Position numbers and translations under genes: made by a program. A stretch of DNA of 64,000 bases from Micromonospora profundi (lineage in GTDB: Bacteria > Actinomycetota > Actinomycetes > Mycobacteriales > Micromonosporaceae), in contig NZ_JAATJK010000001.1 of the NCBI RefSeq assembly GCF_011927785.1, positions 4,497,001 through 4,561,000 of the forward strand, given 5' to 3'. Below the pieces are notes generated by a model that did no database searches, was not told where the DNA came from, and saw only the letters and a program-made list of their open reading frames with translations. Of this stretch, positions 56,083 through 64,000 are shown in pieces. Within the stretch, counting starts at the first letter, position 1; each line of letters starts with the position of its first letter.

Positions 56083-57273
56083 CTACGCGTCCCGTCCGGC
56101 CGGCTCGGTCCCCAGCAAGGCGTCGACGAACTGCGCCGGGTCGAACGGGGCGAGATCGTCCTTGCCTTCGCCGAGCCCGACGAGCTTCACCGGGATGCCG
56201 AGCTTGCGCTGCACGGCGATCACGATGCCGCCCTTCGCGGTGCCGTCGAGCTTTGTCAGCACGACGCCTGTCACGTTTACCACCTCGGTGAAGACGCGCG
56301 CCTGTTCGAGGCCGTTCTGGCCGGTCGTGGCGTCCAGGATGAGCAGTGTCTCGTCGATCGGGCCCTGCTTCTCGACCACCCGCTTGACCTTGCCCAGCTC
56401 GTCCATCAGGCCGATCTTGTTCTGGAGGCGGCCGGCGGTGTCGATGAGCACGGTGTCCACGCCGGTGTCGATGCCACGACGGACGGCGTCGAAGGCGACG
56501 CTGGCCGGGTCGGCGGCCTCCGGGCCACGGACGGTCTCCGCGCCGACCCGCTCGCCCCAGGTCTGCAACTGGTCGGCAGCGGCGGCCCGGAAGGTGTCGG
56601 CGGCGCCGAGCAGCACGGTACGACCGTCGGCGACCAGCACCCGGGCGATCTTGCCGCAGGTGGTGGTCTTGCCGGCGCCGTTGACGCCGACCACCAGCAC
56701 GACCGCCGGCACGCCGTCCTTCGGGGCGGTGCGCAGCGACCGGTCCATGCTCGGGTCGAGGGCGTTCACCAGCTCGGCGGCGAGCAGCGCGCGCAGCTCA
56801 CCGGCCGAGCGGGTGCCCAGCACGCGGGTGCGCTCGCGCAGACTGTCGACGATGTCACGGGTCGCGTCGACGCCGACGTCGGCGGTGATCAGGCTGTCCT
56901 CGATCTCCTCCCAGACGTCCTCGTCTAGGTGGTCGCGGGCGAGCAGCCCGAGCAGGCCCTTGCCGAAGACGTTCTGCGAGCGGGACAGCCGGGAGCGGAG
57001 CCGGACCAGCCGACCGGCGGTCGGCTCGGGCACCTCGACGGTGGGCGCGGGCGCCTCGATCACCGGCGGTGGCTCGACCAGGACGCCGGTGGACAGATCG
57101 GACTCCGGTGCCTCGACCGGCGGGCCGGCGAGATCCTCCTCGGCGCGTGTGTCGACCTCGGTGCGCGGCAGCGGTGGCTCGGGCCTCCGGCGCAACCGGG
57201 GCACGACCAGCCCGACTGTGCCGGCGATCAGCACACCGAGCAGGACCAGAGCGAGGACGAGATATTCGGCCAT
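56083..57273 (-). CDS. ftsY: Signal recognition particle receptor FtsY
   Basis: The membrane-associated SRP receptor GTPase, 396 residues. An N-terminal helix (YLVLALVLLGVLIAGTVGLVV) is followed by an acidic, Pro-rich A region to about residue 90. The NG domain then carries LVVGVNGAGKTTTCGKIARVL, GAADTFRAAAADQL, LIDTAGRLQNK and LTKLDGTAKGG. It lies upstream of the phosphotransferase on the same strand with a six-base gap. Confidence 0.96.
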   Translation of the reverse strand: MAEYLVLALVLLGVLIAGTVGLVVPRLRRRPEPPLPRTEVDTRAEEDLAGPPVEAPESDLSTGVLVEPPPVIEAPAPTVEVPEPTAGRLVRLRSRLSRSQNVFGKGLLGLLARDHLDEDVWEEIEDSLITADVGVDATRDIVDSLRERTRVLGTRSAGELRALLAAELVNALDPSMDRSLRTAPKDGVPAVVLVVGVNGAGKTTTCGKIARVLVADGRTVLLGAADTFRAAAADQLQTWGERVGAETVRGPEAADPASVAFDAVRRGIDTGVDTVLIDTAGRLQNKIGLMDELGKVKRVVEKQGPIDETLLILDATTGQNGLEQARVFTEVVNVTGVVLTKLDGTAKGGIVIAVQRKLGIPVKLVGLGEGKDDLAPFDPAQFVDALLGTEPAGRDA

Positions 57274-57356
57274 GCCGGAATCCTGTCAGATGCCGGCGGC
57301 GGCGTCCCAGCCACCGCACCCGGCCGCTTCCACGAACCGGCGGTAGGCTCGGCCGC

Positions 57357-59069
57357 ATGCCCGCCGCACACCTCCTGATCGGCCCTCTGCTGCGGCGCGT
57401 GGTGGACACCCGGGCGACGGTCTGGGTGGAGACGGCGGCGCCCGCCGTGGTCACCGTCCGCACCGCCGACGGCGCCACCGGCACCGCTGCCACCTTCTCG
57501 GCGTACGACCACCACTACGCGCTCGTGGTGGTGGAGGGCCTCACCCCGGACAGCACGACGACGTACGAGGTGCTTGTCGACGGCGAGGTGGTCTGGCCGG
57601 TGCCGAGCAGCGGCTTCCCGCCGAGCGTGATCCGCACCCGGGCCGCCGACGACAGGGATCAGCCGGTCAATCTGATCTTCGGCTCGTGTCGGGAGACCAC
57701 CCAGCACTCCACCACCCGCAAGCTGCCGCCGGACGCGCTCGACGCGTACGCCCGGCGTTTGATGGCCGACCCGGAGTCGAACGCGCTGCCGGACCTGCTG
57801 GTGCTGCTCGGCGACCAGGTCTACGCCGATGTGACCTCGCCGACTGTGCGCCGGCTGCTGCGTCGCCGCCGGCGTCGTCCGAAGGGCGCTCCGGCGGACC
57901 AGGTGGTGAGCTTCGACGAGTACACGAAGCTCTATCTGGAGTCCTGGCGCGATCCGGAGATCCGCTGGCTGCTGTCCACCGTGCCGAGCGTGATGATCTT
58001 CGACGATCACGAGATCATCGACGACTGGAACACGTCCGCGTCGTGGCGGGCGGAGGTGCGCGAGCAACCGTGGTGGGCCGAGCGGATCGGCAGTGGGCTC
58101 GCCTCCTACTGGGTCTACCAGCACCTGGGCAACCTCTCCCCCGACGAGATCACCGCCGACCCGGTCTTCGCCAAGGTATCGGCCGCCGAGGACGCCACTG
58201 GTGTGCTCCGTGAGTTCGGTGCCCGGGTCGACAAGGAATCCGACGTGGCGCACGACACCGAGCGCTGGCGCGCGGTGCAGTACCAGTGGAGCTACGCGCT
58301 CGACCTGGGCCGGACCCGGCTGGTCATGCTGGACAACAGGTGCAGCCGGGTGCTCGAGCCGGAAAAGCGGGCGATGCTGCCGCCCGGTGAATGGGCGTGG
58401 TTCCTCGACCAGGCGCACGGCGTCTACGACCACCTGGTGGTCGGCAGTTCGCTGCCGTGGCTGCTGCCGCAGGGCATCCACCACATCGAGTCGTGGAACG
58501 AGAAGCTCGCCGACTCGCGCCGCCCCTGGGTGGCACGCGGGGCGGAGAAGCTGCGCCGGGCGCTCGACCTGGAGCACTGGGCTGCTTTCCGCCGCTCCTT
58601 CGAGGCGCTCGCGGAGACGTTCGCCCGGATCGGCACCGGCACGCCGAGGCAGTCCGGGGCACGGGTCGGGGCCGGCCCGGCGTACGCCCCACCGGCGTCG
58701 ATAAGCGTGCTCTCCGGGGACGTGCACCACTCGTACGTGGCTCGGGCGCGGTTCGCCGACCCATCGGTGATCACTCCGGTGCACCAGCTCACCTGCTCGC
58801 CCATCCACAACCAGGTGCCCGCCGGGATCCGCCCGTTGATGCGTCTGGGCTGGTCGTCCGGCCCGGCGGGGGCGACACGGGCGCTGGCCCGCTCGGCTGG
58901 CGTCCGTCGCCCGGGGGTGCGCTGGCGCAAGCTGGCCGGTCCGTACTTCGGTAACGCCGTCGGCACCCTGACCCATCAGGGTCGCCGGGCCGACGTCGTC
59001 ATCGAGGGCACCACGGGCGAGGGGCACCTACGTCGGGTGATGAACCGGCGGCTCTCCGGCGACCGCTGA
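57357..59069 (+). CDS. PhoD-like phosphatase family protein without a visible signal peptide
   Basis: A 570-residue protein. Residues 1-95 form a beta-rich N-terminal module (LLRRVVDTRATVWVETAAPAVV). The phosphatase domain has GSCRETT, LLVLLGDQVYAD, SVMIFDDHEIIDDW, the segment VVGSSLPWLLPQG and SVLSGDVHHSYVA, the usual PhoD metal and phosphate motifs. PhoD enzymes are often Tat-exported phosphodiesterases. Here the ATG at 57357 leads straight into the module, so it may be cytosolic. It is divergent from ftsY. Confidence 0.88.
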   Translation: MPAAHLLIGPLLRRVVDTRATVWVETAAPAVVTVRTADGATGTAATFSAYDHHYALVVVEGLTPDSTTTYEVLVDGEVVWPVPSSGFPPSVIRTRAADDRDQPVNLIFGSCRETTQHSTTRKLPPDALDAYARRLMADPESNALPDLLVLLGDQVYADVTSPTVRRLLRRRRRRPKGAPADQVVSFDEYTKLYLESWRDPEIRWLLSTVPSVMIFDDHEIIDDWNTSASWRAEVREQPWWAERIGSGLASYWVYQHLGNLSPDEITADPVFAKVSAAEDATGVLREFGARVDKESDVAHDTERWRAVQYQWSYALDLGRTRLVMLDNRCSRVLEPEKRAMLPPGEWAWFLDQAHGVYDHLVVGSSLPWLLPQGIHHIESWNEKLADSRRPWVARGAEKLRRALDLEHWAAFRRSFEALAETFARIGTGTPRQSGARVGAGPAYAPPASISVLSGDVHHSYVARARFADPSVITPVHQLTCSPIHNQVPAGIRPLMRLGWSSGPAGATRALARSAGVRRPGVRWRKLAGPYFGNAVGTLTHQGRRADVVIEGTTGEGHLRRVMNRRLSGDR

Positions 59070-59095
59070 TCCGGCCCCGCCGTAGTCTCTAGCCC

Positions 59096-59536
59096 GTGGA
59101 CGAGCACCTTCCGGAGCCGATCCGGGCAGTCGAGCACGAGTTGACAGCCCTGCTGCGTCGAGGTCGGGCAGTCTCCTGGGAGATCGCCCGGGAGGTGCAC
59201 CCGAACCTCGAACCGAACACGTACGGGCTGCTGCTCTGGCTGCGGCGCAGTGGGTCGATCCGGTTGACCGAGCTGGCGGCGCGACTCGGTGTGGGAAAGG
59301 GCACGCTGAGTCGGCAGATCAACGGGCTGGAGGCGCTGGGTCTGGTCCACCGCGACCCCGACCCGAGTGATCGACGGGCCGCGCAGATCAGGTTCACCGA
59401 GGAGGGTCGGCGCCGGTTCGACGCCGCCCGGGCGGCCCGCGTGGGCGAGTTCCTGCGCACCCTTGACGACTGGCCGGCCCGGGACGTCGAGGAGTTCGCC
59501 CGCCTGCTCGGCAGGTTCAACGACTCCTGGAAATGA
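59096..59536 (+). CDS. MarR-family transcriptional regulator
   Basis: A 146-residue protein from a GTG at 59096. The winged helix covers about residues 50-105 (SIRLTELAARLGVGKGTLSRQINGLEALGLVHRDPDPSDRRAAQIRFTEEG). MarR proteins usually repress an adjacent efflux pump until a ligand binds. Here the MFS exporter is downstream on the same strand, with two palindromes between, so that target is likely. It lies 26 bases after the PhoD gene and may be read from the same transcript. Confidence 0.93.
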   Translation: MDEHLPEPIRAVEHELTALLRRGRAVSWEIAREVHPNLEPNTYGLLLWLRRSGSIRLTELAARLGVGKGTLSRQINGLEALGLVHRDPDPSDRRAAQIRFTEEGRRRFDAARAARVGEFLRTLDDWPARDVEEFARLLGRFNDSWK

Positions 59537-59574
59537 CCCGCGCGGCGGGGAATGACGCTCACGTCCGCCAAGTT

Positions 59575-59616
59575 GTTGCTTGAGGCAACCAAAGCACCCG
59601 GTTGCTTCAGGCAACC
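59575..59616 (+). promoter_or_regulatory. Two MarR-type palindromic operators before the MFS gene
   Basis: GTTGCTTGAGGCAAC (59575-59589) and GGTTGCTTCAGGCAACC (59600-59616) are palindromes with a common GTTGC-n5-GCAAC core, centres 26 bases apart. They lie in the 132-base gap between marR and the MFS exporter, about 50 bases before its start codon. Size and symmetry fit MarR dimers. Confidence 0.8.
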
Positions 59617-59668
59617 CTCCGAGGCGGGCGAGCCCCGGTGACCCCCACACCGCATGGAGGCAACAACG

Positions 59669-61258
59669 ATGAGCCAGGCGACAGCGCCAACCCGGGCGCC
59701 CGGCGTCGTCGACATGACCCACCGGCAGATCCTGGAGGCTCTCTCCGGCCTGCTGCTGGGCATGTTCGTCGCGATTCTCTCCTCGACGGTGGTGTCGAAC
59801 GCGCTGCCGCGGATCATCACCGAACTGCGCGGCGGCCAGTCCGCGTACACCTGGGTGGTCACCTCCGCCCTGCTAGCAACCACCGCAACAACCCCCATCT
59901 GGGGCAAACTGGCCGATCTGGTCAGCAAGAAGACACTCGTCCAGTTGTCGCTGGTGATCTACGTCCTCGGCTCGGTGCTCGCCGGAGCGGCGCAGGGCAC
60001 CGGCGAACTGATCGCGTGCCGGGTGTTGCAGGGCATCGGCGCCGGCGGCCTCACGGCCCTGGCCCAGGTGATCATGGCCACCATGATCGCGCCGCGTGAG
60101 CGTGGCCGCTACAGCGGCTACCTCGGTGCGGTGATGGCGGTCGGCACCATCGGCGGCCCGCTCATCGGTGGCGTGATCGTCGACACCTCGTGGCTCGGCT
60201 GGCGCTGGTGCTTCTACGTCGGTGTGCCCTTCGCCATCGCCGCGCTCGTCGTCCTCCAGAAGACGCTGCGCCTGCCTGTGGTCAAGCGCAAGGCCCAGAT
60301 CGACTGGTGGGGCGCCACGCTCATCACGGCGGCCGTCTCGGTGCTGCTGGTCTGGGTCTCGCTCGCCGGCAACCAGTTCGCCTGGGCCTCCGGGCAGAGC
60401 GTCGTCATGGTGCTCGGCGCCCTGGTGCTCGCCGCGCTGGCGATCCGGGTGGAGACCCGGGCCGCCGAGCCGATGATCCCGCCACGGCTGTTCCGCAACC
60501 GCACCATCGTCCTGGCCGTCGTCGCCAGCATCGCCGTCGGCGTGGGCATGTTCGGCGCCTCGGTCTTCCTCGGCCAGTACTTCCAGATCAGCCGCGGCCA
60601 GAGCCCGACCATGTCCGGCCTCATGACGCTGCCCATGATCCTCGGCCTGCTTGTCTCCTCGACGCTGAGCGGCCGGATCATCACCCGCACCGGACGCTGG
60701 AAGCGGTTCCTGGTGCTCGGCACGGCACTGCTCACCGCCGGGTTCGCGCTGATGGGCACGCTGCGGGCCGACACCAGCTTCACCCTGCTCTCCGTCTACA
60801 TGGCGTTGATCGGCATCGGCCTGGGCATGACCATGCAGAACCTGGTCCTCGCCGTGCAGAACACAGTCGACCCGCGCGAACTCGGCGCGGCCAGCTCGGT
60901 GGTGGCGTTCTTCCGCAGCCTCGGCGGCGCGATCGGCGTCTCCGCGCTCGGCGCGGTGCTCGCCCACAAGGTCAAGGACTACACGGCAGCCGGCCTGTCG
61001 CAGCTCGGCATCCCCGCGTCCAGTTCCGGCAGCGGCGGGAGCCTGCCCGACGTGCACACCCTGCCCGGCCCGATCCGGCTCGTGGTGGAGAGCGCGTACG
61101 GCCACGGAGCCGGCGACATCTTCCTGGCCGCCGCCCCCTTCGCGCTTATCGCGCTTATCGCGGTGATCTTCATCAAGGAGGTGCCGCTGCGGCAGCACAA
61201 CAGCGCACCGACGACAGGCGACGTCGAGCGGGAGCCGGCCGTGGAGGCAGCAGCATGA
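59669..61258 (+). CDS. MFS drug exporter, DHA2 (EmrB/QacA) type
   Basis: A 529-residue protein with about 14 membrane helices. The ATG at 59669 follows GGAGG at eight bases; the in-frame ATG at 59654 is upstream of that site and rejected. Motifs include LSSTVVSNALPRII (helix 1), WGKLADLVSKKTLVQLSL (motif A, between helices 2 and 3), CRVLQGIGAGGL and GPLIGGVIVDTSWLGWRWCFYV (motif C region). It should export drugs by proton antiport. It is co-transcribed with the universal stress gene. Confidence 0.94.
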   Translation: MSQATAPTRAPGVVDMTHRQILEALSGLLLGMFVAILSSTVVSNALPRIITELRGGQSAYTWVVTSALLATTATTPIWGKLADLVSKKTLVQLSLVIYVLGSVLAGAAQGTGELIACRVLQGIGAGGLTALAQVIMATMIAPRERGRYSGYLGAVMAVGTIGGPLIGGVIVDTSWLGWRWCFYVGVPFAIAALVVLQKTLRLPVVKRKAQIDWWGATLITAAVSVLLVWVSLAGNQFAWASGQSVVMVLGALVLAALAIRVETRAAEPMIPPRLFRNRTIVLAVVASIAVGVGMFGASVFLGQYFQISRGQSPTMSGLMTLPMILGLLVSSTLSGRIITRTGRWKRFLVLGTALLTAGFALMGTLRADTSFTLLSVYMALIGIGLGMTMQNLVLAVQNTVDPRELGAASSVVAFFRSLGGAIGVSALGAVLAHKVKDYTAAGLSQLGIPASSSGSGGSLPDVHTLPGPIRLVVESAYGHGAGDIFLAAAPFALIALIAVIFIKEVPLRQHNSAPTTGDVEREPAVEAAA

Positions 61259-61749
61259 GCGTCGGAGCACCGGACCGCGAGGAATTCGGCCCCCGGACAC
61301 GTCCGCTGCCGTTCGAGCGGGGCACCGACGGCCCCCGGGTCGTCCTGGTCGGCGTGGACGGCACCCGCACCTCCGAGCGGGCCGGCGCCTACGCCGCCGG
61401 TCTCGCCCGCCGGCAGGGCGCCGCCCTCGTGGTGGTCTTCGTCAGCTCGTCGAGCGGGCTGAGCGCCCTCGTGCCCGGGATGGACGCCGCAGCGGTCCAG
61501 CGCACCCACGACGAGTTGGCCGACGAGCTGCGTCGCGAGTGCCGGCGCGGAGCCGAGGAGTGGAAGCTGCCGGTGACCTTCCTGTGCCGGCGCGGCGACG
61601 CCTACGCCGAGCTGTGCGCGGCAGCCGACGAGTGCCAGGCCGACATGGTCGTGGTGGGCGCGTCCGAGCAGGCCGGTCACCGGCTTGTCGGCTCGGTCGC
61701 GACCCGCCTCGTCCGCACCGGGCGCTGGCCGGTCGTCGTGGTGCCCTGA
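61255..61749 (+). CDS. Universal stress protein (UspA-like)
   Basis: A 164-residue protein from the ATG at 61255, with GGAGG-type sequence upstream, overlapping the MFS stop by four bases (ATGA). The fold is read from VVLVGVDGTRTSERAGAYAAGLAR and ADMVVVGASEQAGHRLVGSVATRLVRTGRWPVVVV. The second matches the ATP-binding GxxGxxxxxxxxxG(S/T) pattern only partly. Role: probably stress or redox response linked with the exporter through the shared operon. Confidence 0.9.
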   Translation: MSVGAPDREEFGPRTRPLPFERGTDGPRVVLVGVDGTRTSERAGAYAAGLARRQGAALVVVFVSSSSGLSALVPGMDAAAVQRTHDELADELRRECRRGAEEWKLPVTFLCRRGDAYAELCAAADECQADMVVVGASEQAGHRLVGSVATRLVRTGRWPVVVVP

Positions 61750-61791
61750 AAAGCCGTCGCTTTTGTCGTACCCGGACCACAGGATGTCCGG

Positions 61792-62319
61792 ATGACATGG
61801 AGAGCACCCGAGATCGACCGCACACATGAGCCGCTCGTCGCTGACGAACGCACCATGCTCGAAGGTTGGCTCGACTATCACCGCGAGACCCTGCTGCAGA
61901 AGTGCGCCGGCCTGACCGCCGAGCAGTTGCGCACGGCGAGCGTCGAGCCGTCCGGCCTGAGCCTGCTAGGGCTGGTCCTGCACATGACCGACGTGGAGCG
62001 GTCCTGGTTCCGCCAGCGCTTCGCGGGCGAGGTCCTACCCGACCTGTTCGACTACGACACCGACAACGACGCCGACTTCCACGCCGCCGCCGACGCCGAC
62101 CCGGAGGCGGCCTTCGCCACCTTCCGGGCCGAGGTCGAGGCCGCCCGGGCCGCGACCGCAGGACGATCCCTGGACGAGACGTTCACGCTGACCCGCAGCG
62201 ACGGAGACCGCACCTTCAGCCTGCGCTGGGTCTACGTGCACATGATCGAGGAGTACGCCCGGCACAACGGGCACGCCGACCTGATCCGCGAGCGGATCGA
62301 CGGCGTCACCGGCGACTGA
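61792..62319 (+). CDS. DinB/DUF664 family protein
   Basis: A 175-residue four-helix-bundle protein. It opens ERTMLEGWLDYHRETLLQKCAGLTAEQL and contains LVLHMTDVERSWFRQRFAG and VYVHMIEEYARHNGHADLIRERIDG. The His residues in VLHM and EYARHNGHAD are where metal-binding DinB proteins place their ligands. Related enzymes use mycothiol or bacillithiol as substrate (the thiol transferase type); this one could be such an enzyme. The gene is 42 bases after the universal stress gene. Confidence 0.9.
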   Translation: MTWRAPEIDRTHEPLVADERTMLEGWLDYHRETLLQKCAGLTAEQLRTASVEPSGLSLLGLVLHMTDVERSWFRQRFAGEVLPDLFDYDTDNDADFHAAADADPEAAFATFRAEVEAARAATAGRSLDETFTLTRSDGDRTFSLRWVYVHMIEEYARHNGHADLIRERIDGVTGD

Positions 62320-62327
62320 CGGCAGGC

Positions 62328-62948
62328 TCAGTAGTCCAGGGCCGCCCGCAGGTAGCGCAGATCCGCGTGCCCGCCCCAGCGGTGCGCCGACAGCCCGGCC
62401 GCGCGGGCGCCCCGGATCGCCCAGTCCTCGTCGTCGACGAACAGGACCCGGGCCGGCGGGGTCCGGACCGCCACGCACGCCGCCTGGAAATACTCCGGCG
62501 CGGGTTTGTGCACACCGAGGGTCGAGGAGTTGACCACCACGTCCACCTCGTCGGCGAGGTCGAGCGCGGCGAGGTCGGCGTCGAGCAGGTCTGTGGCGTT
62601 GGTGGCCAGACCGACCCGGATCCCCGCGGCGCGCACCTCCCGGACGAAGTCGAGCACCTCGGTGTCCACCTCGCCCCGGTAGCGCTGCCACTGCTCCACC
62701 GCCGCCCGAGCCCGGTCCGGGCCACCGGCCGGCTCGACGAGCGCGTCGGCCACGCTGCTCATCCAGTCGGCGTGGCTGACCTGCCCGGTGAGCACCGGCC
62801 GGAGCCGACCCCACTGCATCGCGATCTCGCTGAGCACACCGTCGGCCAGGCCGTACTCTCGCTCCACCTCGGCGGCGACCGCCGGATCCCACCGCCGCAG
62901 GACGCCATCCAGATCCAGCAGGAGCGCCGTCGCGCGTTCCCGAGCCAC
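62328..62948 (-). CDS. HAD-IA hydrolase
   Basis: A 206-residue phosphatase-fold protein. Motif I is LLLDLDGVLRRW (nucleophile Asp), motif II is LATNAT, motif III Lys is in VHKPAPEYF and motif IV is FVDDEDWAIRGA. The cap region is small and helical. The substrate, a phosphomonoester, is unknown. GTG start at 62948, sharing one base with the smc stop (TAGTG), so translation is coupled to smc. Confidence 0.92.
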   Translation of the reverse strand: MARERATALLLDLDGVLRRWDPAVAAEVEREYGLADGVLSEIAMQWGRLRPVLTGQVSHADWMSSVADALVEPAGGPDRARAAVEQWQRYRGEVDTEVLDFVREVRAAGIRVGLATNATDLLDADLAALDLADEVDVVVNSSTLGVHKPAPEYFQAACVAVRTPPARVLFVDDEDWAIRGARAAGLSAHRWGGHADLRYLRAALDY

Positions 62949-64000
62949 TACCCGTTCTCCTCGCCGCGGCTGTGCCGCTGGTCGTCCTCATCGGCCCTGT
63001 TGAGCCGTTGACTGATCACCTGGGTGACCCCGCTGCGCATCGTCACGCCATAGAGCGCGTCGGCGATCTCCATCGTCCGCTTCTGGTGGGTGATGACGAT
63101 GAGCTGGCTCTTCTCCCGCAACTGTGCCAGCAAGGTGATCAACCGGCCCAGGTTGACGTCGTCCAGGGCCGCCTCGACCTCGTCCATGATGTAGAACGGG
63201 CTGGGCCGGGCGCGGAAGATCGCCACCAGCATGGCCACCGCGGTCAGCGACCGCTCGCCACCGGAGAGCAGCGACAACCGCTTGATCTTCTTGCCCGGCG
63301 GGCGGGCCTCCACCTCGACACCCGTAGTGAGCAGATCGTCCGGGTCGGTGAGGATCAACCGGCCCTCGCCGCCGGGGAAAAGCACCGTGAACACCTGCTC
63401 GAACTCCCGCGCCGTGTCGGCGAACGCGCTGGCGAAGACCTCAAGGATCCGCTCGTCCACGTCCTTGACCACCGTGAGCAGGTCCCGCCGGGTGGCCTTG
63501 AGGTCCTCCAACTGCTCGGAGAGGAACTTGAAGCGCTCCTCCAGCGCGGCGAACTCCTCCAGGGCCAGCGGGTTGACCTTGCCCAGCAGGGCCAGCTCCC
63601 GTTCCGCCTTGGCGGCCCGCTTCTCCTGCACGGGCCGCTCGTAGCGGACCGGCTCGGGCACCGGCAGGCCGTCGCGTTCGGCTGTCGCGACGTCGACAGG
63701 GGTCGGTGGGACGGGCTGGTTCGGCCCGTACTCGGCGACGAGGGTCTCCACGTCCAGCCCGAAGTCCTCGGCCGCCTTCGCCTCCAACTGCTCGATGCGC
63801 AGTCGCTGCTCGGCACGGGCCACCTCGTCGCGGTGCACCTGGCTGGTCAGCCGCTCCAGTTCCGCGGCCAGTCGCTTGGCTGCCCCGCGTACCTCCTGGA
63901 GTTCCGCTTCGCGGGCGGCCCGTTCCCGGGCCACCTCGTCGCGGTGCTCCTCGGCCGTCGCGATCGAGGTGGTGAGCCGGGTGAGCGCCTCCCGGGCGCC
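62948..64000 (-). CDS. smc: Chromosome segregation protein SMC, C-terminal part (gene continues beyond the window)
   Basis: The C-terminal 350 residues of SMC, which condenses chromosomes with ScpA and ScpB. The coiled-coil end ([19 protein letters not shown] heptads) leads to the head. The head carries the ABC signature [21 protein letters not shown], Walker [14 protein letters not shown] and the H-loop [18 protein letters not shown] short acidic/His-rich tail ends the protein. The N-terminal head and hinge lie outside the window. From memory the order ftsY-smc is conserved, with accessory genes inserted here. Confidence 0.95.
   Translation of the reverse strand, partial: GAREALTRLTTSIATAEEHRDEVARERAAREAELQEVRGAAKRLAAELERLTSQVHRDEVARAEQRLRIEQLEAKAAEDFGLDVETLVAEYGPNQPVPPTPVDVATAERDGLPVPEPVRYERPVQEKRAAKAERELALLGKVNPLALEEFAALEERFKFLSEQLEDLKATRRDLLTVVKDVDERILEVFASAFADTAREFEQVFTVLFPGGEGRLILTDPDDLLTTGVEVEARPPGKKIKRLSLLSGGERSLTAVAMLVAIFRARPSPFYIMDEVEAALDDVNLGRLITLLAQLREKSQLIVITHQKRTMEIADALYGVTMRSGVTQVISQRLNRADEDDQRHSRGEENG

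Overview
The window is about 64 kb of very GC-rich, gene-dense chromosome from a filamentous actinomycete. GTG starts are common, DivIVA proteins are Pro/Gly-rich, and DnaA-box-like sites read TTGTCCACA. The gene order dxr, site-2 protease, ispG, GNAT; then rlmN, cdsA, frr, pyrH, tsf, rpsB; then yraN, comM, dprA, xerC; then DUF2469, rnhB, lepB, rplS, trmD, rimM, KH, rpsP; then ffh, glnD, glnB, amt, ftsY, smc matches, from memory, the block around Rv2867c to Rv2922c of Mycobacterium tuberculosis. The accessory genes and intergenic palindromes suggest Micromonosporaceae (Micromonospora or Salinispora type). The genus is an inference.

Layout. 1-6,300: the tail of an unknown gene, a one-chain ABC exporter with two non-equivalent ATPase halves, a small membrane protein, a DUF4081/GNAT enzyme and a PadR regulator. 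6,300-9,961: the ispG / site-2 protease / dxr operon, joining two MEP isoprenoid steps to an intramembrane protease. 10,000-20,200: an accessory island with a Uma2-type gene between two related palindromes, a large secreted GH87-like alpha-1,3-glucanase, a GNAT enzyme, a frameshifted YihY/BrkB gene, a CrtI-like FAD oxidoreductase and a metallo-beta-lactamase/Rieske fusion. Two copies of a second palindromic repeat family lie here. 20,200-28,500: the translation and envelope core, from DivIVA and rlmN to rpsB.

28,500-38,400: a repeat-rich membrane protein, yraN-comM-dprA, a VOC protein, xerC, a PLP enzyme, an M23-like protein and a molybdopterin oxidoreductase. 38,400-46,800: the minus-strand block DUF2469, rnhB, NUDIX, two signal peptidases, rplS, trmD, rimM, KH protein, rpsP, DUF402 and a eukaryote/archaeal-type prolyl-tRNA synthetase. 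46,900-57,300: TetR, amidohydrolase, ffh, and the nitrogen operon amt-glnB-glnD behind a GlnR-like site, then a phosphotransferase and ftsY. 57,300-64,000: PhoD-like phosphatase, a MarR/MFS/universal-stress-protein cassette with a palindromic operator pair, DinB and HAD proteins, and the C-terminal part of SMC at the window edge.

Most of the window is conserved housekeeping DNA. The less ordinary material is the MBL/Rieske fusion, the two palindrome families, the asymmetric ABC exporter, the repeat-bearing protein at 28,596-29,837, the frameshifted YihY gene, the type of the ProS enzyme, and three readable operator regions (PadR, GlnR, MarR). No tRNA, rRNA, CRISPR array, insertion sequence or prophage was seen.
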